Assembly: GCA_013001935.1 (NCBI GenBank)
Contig: JABDKZ010000396.1
Location: 1-8,511 of the forward strand
Length of the DNA: 8,511 nt
Source: Maribacter sp.
Lineage (GTDB): Bacteria > Bacteroidota > Bacteroidia > Flavobacteriales > Flavobacteriaceae
Direction of reading: 5' to 3'
Under the pieces are notes generated by a model that was not told the DNA's origin, made no database searches, and was given only the letters and a program-made list of their open reading frames with translations. A program made the position numbers and the translations under genes. Shown piece by piece: positions 1-5,616 of this stretch (its first letter is position 1; every line of letters starts with the position of its first letter).

Positions 1-608
1 ATAAATGCCGCTTCTTTTCGTATATTCTGAGTGAGCTGTTCGTTTCTTGAACTAAATGCCAATCCATTAGGTTCCCTAACAATTGGGCAGCCAATAATAT
101 TAACAGGGATTTTTCTTATTTCAGTAAGTTTTCTGATAATCTGAAGTTGCTGAAAGTCTTTTTCACCAAAATAGGCATTGTCTGGTTTAATCAGGGTCAA
201 TAAAGACTCAACAATAGTGCCGACACCATTAAAGTGGCCTGCCCTAAAAGCGCCTTCCATGACATGTTCCAAACCGTCAAAATCGTAATTAAACGATTTT
301 ACTTCTTCCGAATACATTTCGTTAATATTCGGGACAAATACAATAATACTTTTTGAAATTTCGCTAAGAACTTCTATGTCGGCTTCTAATGTTTTTGGAT
401 ACTTTTCCAAATCAATGGCATTATTGAATTGTGTTGGGTTTACAAAAATACTCACCACCACGACATCATTTTCTTTGACCGCCCTTTTAACCAGTGCTGC
501 ATGACCTATATGTAAGGCGCCCATTGTAGGCACTAAACCCAGAGAATGGTTTTCTTTTGAAGTGGAAAGTCGCGCAATTAATTGTTTTCTGGTTTGTATC
601 AGCAACAT
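1..608 (-). CDS. panC: Pantoate--beta-alanine ligase (pantothenate synthetase), 3' end cut by window edge
   Basis: This cytoplasmic enzyme joins pantoate and beta-alanine using ATP (via pantoyl-adenylate, releasing AMP and PPi) to make pantothenate, the coenzyme A precursor. Reading the minus strand from the ATG at 608-606 gives 202 complete codons with no stop; the family is usually about 280 residues, so roughly 80 C-terminal residues lie outside the window. Visible family motifs are PTMGALHIGH (residues 27-36, the nucleotide-binding HIGH signature), NPTQF (57-61, pantoate-binding Gln), GHFNGVGT (124-131), FGEKDFQQL (147-155) and REPNGLAFSSRN (178-189, the counterpart of the KMSKS loop). 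The start gives the short N-terminus normal for the family before the PTMGALH motif and follows an A-rich leader with no Shine-Dalgarno sequence. It is transcribed divergently from the synthase-like gene. Identification is near certain. Confidence 0.97.
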   Translation of the reverse strand, partial: MLLIQTRKQLIARLSTSKENHSLGLVPTMGALHIGHAALVKRAVKENDVVVVSIFVNPTQFNNAIDLEKYPKTLEADIEVLSEISKSIIVFVPNINEMYSEEVKSFNYDFDGLEHVMEGAFRAGHFNGVGTIVESLLTLIKPDNAYFGEKDFQQLQIIRKLTEIRKIPVNIIGCPIVREPNGLAFSSRNEQLTQNIRKEAAF

Positions 609-628
609 ATGTTTTTTTTAAAGGCGAG

Positions 629-636
629 CAAACTTA
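629..636 (-). promoter_or_regulatory. Probable panC promoter, -7 box
   Basis: On the minus strand this reads TAAGTTTG, a full match to the Bacteroidetes sigma-ABfr -7 consensus TAnnTTTG, about 20 bp upstream of the panC ATG. It would give a very short leader. No clear -33 TTG element is visible at the expected distance, so the call rests on the -7 box and its position. Confidence 0.5.
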
Positions 637-679
637 CTATAAATACTGCTAATCTGCATAATTTTTGTAATTTTGCACC

Positions 680-687
680 TACCTTTG
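680..687 (+). promoter_or_regulatory. Probable promoter -7 box for the synthase-like/DUF4270 pair
   Basis: TACCTTTG, followed by CA, matches the Bacteroidetes -7 consensus TAnnTTTG and lies 24 bp before the ATG at 712. A second match, TAATTTTG, sits just upstream at 668-675, so the exact start point is ambiguous. Neither has a well-placed -33 TTG. With the panC box at 629-636 it makes a compact divergent promoter region of 103 bp. Confidence 0.5.
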
Positions 688-711
688 CAGGATAAATAAA
701 ATATTGCTTTT

Positions 712-1521
712 ATGAATGGTAAAAAGATATTGTTTGTATCTTCAGAATTAGTCCCCTACCTCCCAGAGAACGAAGTTTCCTTAATGTCTTATGAAACCCC
801 AAGGATGGTCAATAGTAATGGTGGCCAAATTAGGATTTTCATGCCTAGGTATGGGAATATCAATGAACGTAGACATCAACTTCATGAGGTAATTCGCCTA
901 TCGGGAATGAATCTTGTCATTAATGACATGGATATGCCATTGATAATTAAAGTGGCATCAATACCAAAAGAACGTATTCAGGTTTATTTTATTGATAATG
1001 AGGAATACTTTAAAAGGAAGGCGACTTTTACCGATGCTGAGGGCAACCTTTTTAAAGATAATGACGAAAGAGCCATTTTTTTTGCCAAGGGTGTTGTTGA
1101 AACCGTTAAAAAGTTGAATTGGTCCCCTGATATTATCCATGTTCATGGATGGATGGCATCGCTTCTGCCTTTATACCTAAAAAAGTACTATGCTGATGAA
1201 CCCTTGTTCGGAGATAGTAAAATTGTCACCTCAGTATATGATCAGGGATTTGAAGGGGAATTAGATAAAGACATGATCAAGAAAATAGCCTTTGATGGTG
1301 TTCCTGAGGAAAGTATCAACGTACTGAAAACGCCAAACTATAATAATTTGTTAAAAGTAGCAGTAGATTTTTCTGATGCTATTATTTTAGCCGCTGAAAA
1401 AATACCAGAAGATTTACAAAACCATATTTCCAACCTAGAAAAACCCGTGTTGCCATTTGTTCCTTTGCAAGGTTTTGAAGAAGCATATGCCAATTTTTAT
1501 AACACTGAAGTTTTAAAATAG
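712..1521 (+). CDS. Stand-alone N-terminal GT5 domain, glycogen/starch synthase-like; probably not a complete synthase
   Basis: This 269-residue protein matches the N-terminal (starch synthase catalytic) half of GT5 glycogen synthases: an opening beta strand [10 protein letters not shown] (6-15), FMPRYG (about 44-49) and the loop [18 protein letters not shown] (140-157), equivalent to the DIVHxHDW region. Full GlgA proteins run to about 480 residues with a second Rossmann domain carrying most of the ADP-glucose-binding residues; that half is absent here, and the gene ends cleanly at TAG. The K-x-G-G-L motif expected around residues 17-22, which binds ADP-glucose, is replaced by LPENEV. Ordinary glucan synthase activity is therefore unlikely, although automatic annotation would probably call it glycogen synthase. 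No signal peptide or membrane segment is visible, so it should be cytoplasmic. The DUF4270 gene starts 5 bp after its stop, indicating co-transcription. From memory, close homologues of this short form are widespread and well conserved in Flavobacteriaceae, which argues against a decaying pseudogene. Its actual role is unknown. Confidence 0.85.
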   Translation: MNGKKILFVSSELVPYLPENEVSLMSYETPRMVNSNGGQIRIFMPRYGNINERRHQLHEVIRLSGMNLVINDMDMPLIIKVASIPKERIQVYFIDNEEYFKRKATFTDAEGNLFKDNDERAIFFAKGVVETVKKLNWSPDIIHVHGWMASLLPLYLKKYYADEPLFGDSKIVTSVYDQGFEGELDKDMIKKIAFDGVPEESINVLKTPNYNNLLKVAVDFSDAIILAAEKIPEDLQNHISNLEKPVLPFVPLQGFEEAYANFYNTEVLK

Positions 1522-1526
1522 TCCAA

Positions 1527-3383
1527 ATGAGTTTTTTTAAGAGATTACATTTTCCTGTGATTGCAGGAATATTGACTGTTGTTGCTTTTATTTCTTGTGA
1601 AGAAGAGCTTACAACGATTGGAGCTGAAGTAAGAGGTGGTGAACCTTTCATAACTGACAAAGCGGAATTTGACGTTTTTGCTTATAACAGTAATATTGAG
1701 GCTGTAAGAACGAACCAATTGCCCATTTACCAATTGGGCGTCTATATTGACCCTCTTTATGGAAAGACAGAGGCGAGCATAACCTCACAGTTATTGTTAA
1801 CTGCTGCGAGTCCGAATTTTGGGGTGTTTTCTCAGGAAGATGAGGATAATTGGGATACTGATAATAATGTAAGTACCATTCCTGAGATCGAAACAGTTGA
1901 TTCAGTGTTCTTATATATTCCATTTTTAAAGAACCCTAAAGGGGACTTAGATGGTGATGGTGTAGCGGATGAGTATGATATTGACCCAAGAGACGCCAAT
2001 AGTGATACCGATGGAGATGGATTTACAGACAATGAGGAGCGTGTAAGTGGTACAAACCCTCTTGTAGTAGATTCCATAGATGATGAGGGTTTCATTGCCA
2101 ACAATTTTTCTAAAAAAGTAGATATTGATAGTATTTATGTCAATAATCAGATAATTAATAGTGAAATAGAAACGGCCTTTAGACTTAAGGTAGAGCGGTC
2201 AACCTACTTTTTACGGGATTTGGATCCAAATACCAATTTTCAAGAGGCACAGGAGTATTATTCGTCACAACAGTTTTCTCCAAGCTTTGTTTCTGAAGTT
2301 TTGTATGAAGGCGATTATTCGATTACGGATAATCAAGTATTGTTAGACCAATTTGATAATCCCTCTACGCTAGATATCAATGAGTCAGAGCAAAAAGCCA
2401 TTTTAGATCCAGGGATTAGGGTTCCATTGGATAATGCTTTTTTTCAAGAGAATGTCATTGATATGGAGGGCACGACCGAATTGTTGAGCCAAGCTAATTT
2501 CACTGAATTTGTTAGAGGCATACATCTTTCTACAACCTCGATTACGGATGATGTTATGATGTTGTTGGATATGAAAGATGCGGCAATTACTATTTATTAT
2601 CACTATGATAAAGTAGATACAAATGGCACTCAGGATGATACATCTGACGATGAAATGATAATTGAGAATGCCCAATTCGTTTTATCATCCCTAGTAGAGC
2701 AAAATGGCTTTACAAGTGGAAATGCCATTAATACGTTGAATGATGAAATTTACCCAATAACAGTTGATGATGCTCTGGATGCGGATGGAAATGCTTCAAG
2801 ATTGTACCTAAAAGGGGGCGCGGGAACCTACACAGAAATAAAACTGTTTGCAGAAGACGATACCGAAGGTCAAGCATTGATAGATCAGATCAAAGCTAAT
2901 AATTGGATTATCAATGAGGCAAATCTTGTATTTTACGTCGACAGGGAAACTCTTGATGGGGCAGGAACAACTGTAGAACCCTCAAGGTTGTATCTCTATA
3001 ATACCGAAGATAACTTACCCTTGTTTAATCGAGCCACTGAAAATACAGATCAAACATCCATCCCTTTGCTAGGGGCTTTTCTAAACTATGATGGCGTTAT
3101 TCAAAAATCTTCCGATGGCAAAGGTGAAAAATATACCATAAGAATTACAGAGCACATCAATGATATCCTGGTAAGGGATACCAATAATAGCCCTTTAGGA
3201 CTCACATTGACACCTAATATTGAATTTATTGGAATCAATGAGGCCATGTTGACCGATGGCAATACTCTAGATGTACCTGTTTCCCAAACATTAAGTCCGT
3301 TGGGAACCGTACTTTTTGGAAGTCTGCCTGAAAATGGAGACAAAAGATTAAAGCTTGAAATCTTCTATTCGGAAACAAATTAA
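1527..3383 (+). CDS. DUF4270 family lipoprotein with calcium-loop insert
   Basis: This 618-residue predicted lipoprotein has a basic N-terminus (K5, R6), a hydrophobic stretch (9-22) and a signal peptidase II site ending FISC, with Cys24 as the lipidated residue. The following CEEE is acidic and resembles the lipoprotein export signals that route Bacteroidota lipoproteins to the cell surface, so surface exposure is possible but inferred. The mature start ([11 protein letters not shown]), the segment [10 protein letters not shown] before residue 140 and the beta-rich remainder fit the DUF4270 family, whose function I do not know. An acidic insert with DxDGDG loops spans residues 140-179, and a second acidic stretch lies at 361-376. 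The ATG is 5 bp after the synthase-like gene's stop, so the two are probably one operon. glmS follows in the same direction after 173 bp with its own likely promoter. No terminator is visible after this gene, so read-through into glmS is possible. The family assignment is from remembered sequence character and neighbourhood. Confidence 0.82.
   Translation: MSFFKRLHFPVIAGILTVVAFISCEEELTTIGAEVRGGEPFITDKAEFDVFAYNSNIEAVRTNQLPIYQLGVYIDPLYGKTEASITSQLLLTAASPNFGVFSQEDEDNWDTDNNVSTIPEIETVDSVFLYIPFLKNPKGDLDGDGVADEYDIDPRDANSDTDGDGFTDNEERVSGTNPLVVDSIDDEGFIANNFSKKVDIDSIYVNNQIINSEIETAFRLKVERSTYFLRDLDPNTNFQEAQEYYSSQQFSPSFVSEVLYEGDYSITDNQVLLDQFDNPSTLDINESEQKAILDPGIRVPLDNAFFQENVIDMEGTTELLSQANFTEFVRGIHLSTTSITDDVMMLLDMKDAAITIYYHYDKVDTNGTQDDTSDDEMIIENAQFVLSSLVEQNGFTSGNAINTLNDEIYPITVDDALDADGNASRLYLKGGAGTYTEIKLFAEDDTEGQALIDQIKANNWIINEANLVFYVDRETLDGAGTTVEPSRLYLYNTEDNLPLFNRATENTDQTSIPLLGAFLNYDGVIQKSSDGKGEKYTIRITEHINDILVRDTNNSPLGLTLTPNIEFIGINEAMLTDGNTLDVPVSQTLSPLGTVLFGSLPENGDKRLKLEIFYSETN
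1944..2063 (+). other. Calcium-binding-type (thrombospondin type 3-like) repeat segment in the DUF4270 protein
   Basis: Codons 140-179 encode two Asp-rich loops, [12 protein letters not shown] (140-151) and [12 protein letters not shown] (160-171), separated by DPRDANS and followed by SGTNPL. The DxDxDGxxD spacing and the trailing GTNPL are typical of thrombospondin type 3-like repeats, which bind Ca2+ through Asp side chains. In this extracytoplasmic lipoprotein it would act as a rigid Ca2+-stabilised spacer. Binding is inferred from the motif only. Confidence 0.8.
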
Positions 3384-3486
3384 GTTAAGAACGCATTACA
3401 TATTTCCCCTACAACAAGCATAAAAGTCCAAATTTTGTCGGTAATATACCACTTACAGAGTTTTGACGTTTTACATCTATGAGTTC

Positions 3487-3503
3487 AAAGATTTTTAATC
3501 TTT
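3487..3503. repeat. Short inverted repeat upstream of glmS
   Basis: AAAGATT, a 3-base T loop and AATCTTT form a perfect 7-bp inverted repeat. It ends 5 bp before the glmS -7 box and so overlaps the region where RNA polymerase would contact the promoter. It could be an operator, but it is AT-rich and short enough to be chance. It is not followed by a T-tract, so it does not look like a terminator for the upstream lipoprotein gene. Confidence 0.3.
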
Positions 3504-3508
3504 AACTG

Positions 3509-3516
3509 TACATTTG
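3509..3516 (+). promoter_or_regulatory. Probable glmS promoter, -7 box
   Basis: TACATTTG matches the Bacteroidetes -7 consensus TAnnTTTG and lies 40 bp before the glmS ATG, giving a leader of roughly 35 bases. No clear -33 TTG is present. The rest of the 173-bp gap (3384-3556) shows no small gene and nothing else recognisable. Confidence 0.5.
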
Positions 3517-3556
3517 TAGCAATTGAATACTATGACAATCTAACAAACAATATATT

Positions 3557-5404
3557 ATGTGTGGAATTGTAGGATATATTGGGCATAGAGATGCCTATCC
3601 CATAATAATAAAAGGACTTCAACGCTTGGAATATAGGGGTTATGATAGTGCAGGTATTGCACTTTATGATGGTTCTCATATAAACCTTTCAAAGACCAAG
3701 GGTAAGGTGACTGATTTAGAGAATAAGTCAAAATCATCAATATCAATGTCCGGTAATTTGGGTATTGGTCACACGCGTTGGGCAACCCATGGTGTTCCCA
3801 ATGATGTGAATTCACATCCGCATTATTCCAATTCAGGGGATTTGGTGATCATTCATAATGGGATTATCGAGAACTATGAATCCTTAAAAAAAGAATTGGG
3901 AAAAAGGGGCTATTCTTTTACTTCCGATACCGATACTGAGGTTCTTGTGAATTTAATTGAAGAAGTTCAGAAGTCGGAAGGCGTATTATTAGGACAGGCG
4001 GTACAAATAGCACTAAACCAAGCAGTTGGGGCATATGCTATTGCCGTTTTCGATAAGAAAAAACCAGATGAAATCGTTGTTGCCAAATTAGGGAGTCCTT
4101 TGGCTATCGGCATTGGGGAAAATGAGTTTTTTGTTGCCTCAGATGCTTCTCCTTTTATTGAATTTACAAATAACGCCGTTTACTTGGAAGATGGGGAAAT
4201 GGCCATAGTACGGTTAGGGAAAGAAATAAAACTGAGAAAAATACAAAATGATGCTATTGCCTATCCCAACATCTTGGAACTTCAAATGAATTTGGAGGAG
4301 ATAGAAAAGGGGGGGTACGATCATTTTATGCTCAAGGAGATCTATGAGCAACCTCGAGCAATTTTAGACACCTATCGTGGTCGGTTATTGCCGGATCAGG
4401 GGATTATTAAAATGACGGGAATAGATCAGAATTTAGAGAAGTTCCTCAATGCAAATAAAATTATTATTGTGGCCTGTGGCACATCATGGCATGCCGGACT
4501 TGTCGCAGAATATATATTTGAAGATTTAGCAAGAATCCCTGTCGAAGTTGAATATGCATCGGAATTCAGGTATAGAAACCCTGTAATTACCGAGAAGGAT
4601 GTATTGATTGCAATTTCACAATCTGGAGAAACGGCAGACACCTTGGCAGCCATAAAGATGGCCAAGGAAAAAGGCGCATTTGTTTATGGTGTCTGCAATG
4701 TCGTGGGATCTTCAATTTCAAGAGAAACAGATTCAGGGACCTATACGCATGCAGGGCCTGAGATTGGGGTTGCTTCAACAAAAGCATTTACAACTCAGAT
4801 TACGGTGCTAACTTTAATGGCACTAAAGTTGGCCAAAGAAAAAGGCGAATTTTCAGAATCTCGATTCCATGAATATTTGACCGAACTTGAAACAATTCCT
4901 GCAAAGGTTGAAAAGGCGTTGGAATCAAATACCCTGGTAGAGATTATCGCTGATGTATATAAGCATTCTACCAATTGTCTGTATTTAGGTAGGGGATATA
5001 ATTTTCCGGTAGCCCTTGAGGGAGCCTTGAAACTTAAGGAAATTAGCTATATACATGCCGAGGGGTATCCGGCGGCAGAAATGAAACACGGCCCAATAGC
5101 ACTAATAGATGAGCAAATGCCTGTTATTGTTATAGCCACTAAAAAAGGGCATTACGAAAAAGTGGTCAGTAACATTCAGGAAATAAAATCGCGTAAAGGT
5201 AAAATCATTGCCATTGTTACCGAAGGTGATGAACAGGTTGTTGACCTTGCGGACCATGTTATAGAAGTACCGGAAACTATAGAAAGTTTTACACCCCTAC
5301 TGACCACAATACCTTTACAATTATTGTCTTACCATATTGCGGTAATGAGAGATTGTAATGTAGACCAACCAAGAAACTTGGCAAAATCGGTTACAGTAGA
5401 ATAG
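3557..5404 (+). CDS. glmS: Glutamine--fructose-6-phosphate aminotransferase (isomerizing), glucosamine-6-phosphate synthase
   Basis: This cytoplasmic enzyme makes glucosamine-6-phosphate from fructose-6-phosphate and glutamine, the first committed step to UDP-GlcNAc for peptidoglycan and lipid A. At 615 residues it has normal family length (E. coli 609). The N-terminal Ntn glutaminase domain starts MCGIVGYIG, exposing Cys2 as nucleophile after Met removal, with GHTRWATHG (71-79) and HNGIIENY (100-107). The first SIS sugar-isomerase domain has CGTSWHAG (307-314) and SQSGET (354-359), the phosphate-binding loop. The second SIS domain has the active-site residues Glu495 (KEISY) and His511 (KHGP), and the protein ends in the invariant PRNLAKSVTVE, with Lys610 as the Schiff-base lysine. 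Nothing catalytic is missing. The start is fixed because Cys must follow the initiator Met. It has its own likely promoter and is closed by a strong terminator. No glmS ribozyme was recognised in the short leader. Identification is certain. Confidence 0.99.
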   Translation: MCGIVGYIGHRDAYPIIIKGLQRLEYRGYDSAGIALYDGSHINLSKTKGKVTDLENKSKSSISMSGNLGIGHTRWATHGVPNDVNSHPHYSNSGDLVIIHNGIIENYESLKKELGKRGYSFTSDTDTEVLVNLIEEVQKSEGVLLGQAVQIALNQAVGAYAIAVFDKKKPDEIVVAKLGSPLAIGIGENEFFVASDASPFIEFTNNAVYLEDGEMAIVRLGKEIKLRKIQNDAIAYPNILELQMNLEEIEKGGYDHFMLKEIYEQPRAILDTYRGRLLPDQGIIKMTGIDQNLEKFLNANKIIIVACGTSWHAGLVAEYIFEDLARIPVEVEYASEFRYRNPVITEKDVLIAISQSGETADTLAAIKMAKEKGAFVYGVCNVVGSSISRETDSGTYTHAGPEIGVASTKAFTTQITVLTLMALKLAKEKGEFSESRFHEYLTELETIPAKVEKALESNTLVEIIADVYKHSTNCLYLGRGYNFPVALEGALKLKEISYIHAEGYPAAEMKHGPIALIDEQMPVIVIATKKGHYEKVVSNIQEIKSRKGKIIAIVTEGDEQVVDLADHVIEVPETIESFTPLLTTIPLQLLSYHIAVMRDCNVDQPRNLAKSVTVE

Positions 5405-5425
5405 GAAAACATTTTTTATATTCTT

Positions 5426-5460
5426 AAAGATCATGACATATATCATGATCTTTTTTTTTT
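5426..5460 (+). terminator. Intrinsic terminator after glmS
   Basis: A perfect 11-bp stem (AAAGATCATGA at 5426-5436 with TCATGATCTTT at 5443-5453) encloses a 6-base loop, CATATA, and runs into a T-tract reaching 5460. It lies 22 bp after the glmS stop and separates glmS transcription from the receptor gene. Confidence 0.92.
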
Positions 5461-5561
5461 GAAAATTATAGATTTGATGTTTTTGAGTTCTAATTTTTGA
5501 TCATTTAATACAATGCATGCCTAATTTATTTTATTTTTTCATTTTCGATTTAAAAAATCTG

Positions 5562-5569
5562 TATATTGG
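5562..5569 (+). promoter_or_regulatory. Candidate promoter -7 box for the TonB-dependent receptor
   Basis: TATATTGG, followed by CA, is one base off the TAnnTTTG consensus and is the best candidate in the AT-rich gap after the glmS terminator. It would place transcription start inside or just after the first copy of the tandem repeat, about 45 bp before the ATG. No convincing -33 element is visible. The remainder of 5461-5561 is AT-rich without a recognisable gene. Confidence 0.3.
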
Positions 5570-5606
5570 CAAATAACTAATTTAACTTCAAATAACTAAT
5601 TTAACT
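5570..5606. repeat. Two-copy tandem repeat in the receptor leader
   Basis: CAAATAACTAATTTAACT occurs perfectly at 5570-5587 and again at 5589-5606, a 19-bp period with only the spacer base differing (T after the first copy, A after the second). It ends 10 bp before the receptor ATG, in the likely 5' untranslated region. It may be a two-site binding element or simply a slippage duplication. It contains stops in frame with the receptor and is not coding. Confidence 0.85.
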
Positions 5607-5616
5607 ATAGACTGTA

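Noticed and set aside
1519..1521. The short synthase-like gene as a frameshifted or truncated glgA pseudogene
   Set aside because: The frame is clean, the end is followed within 5 bp by a well-formed gene with no leftover C-terminal synthase coding in any frame, and I recall the same short form in many relatives.
1382..1660. Minus-strand open frame of 92 codons across the synthase-like/DUF4270 junction
   Set aside because: It lies opposite two well-supported genes, has no recognisable domain and no promoter-like sequence; it is a shadow of real coding sequence, like the other antisense frames opposite the lipoprotein and glmS genes.
1714..1740. ACCAATTG direct repeat and GCCCA/TGGGC inverted repeat in the DUF4270 gene
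   Set aside because: The bases encode [10 protein letters not shown] within a continuous coding frame; similar Gln-Leu codons explain the repetition and there is no associated regulatory context.
3384..3556. Possible glmS ribozyme/riboswitch in the glmS leader
   Set aside because: That ribozyme is known from Firmicutes and relatives; the likely leader here is only about 35 bases, too short for it, and no core sequence is recognisable.
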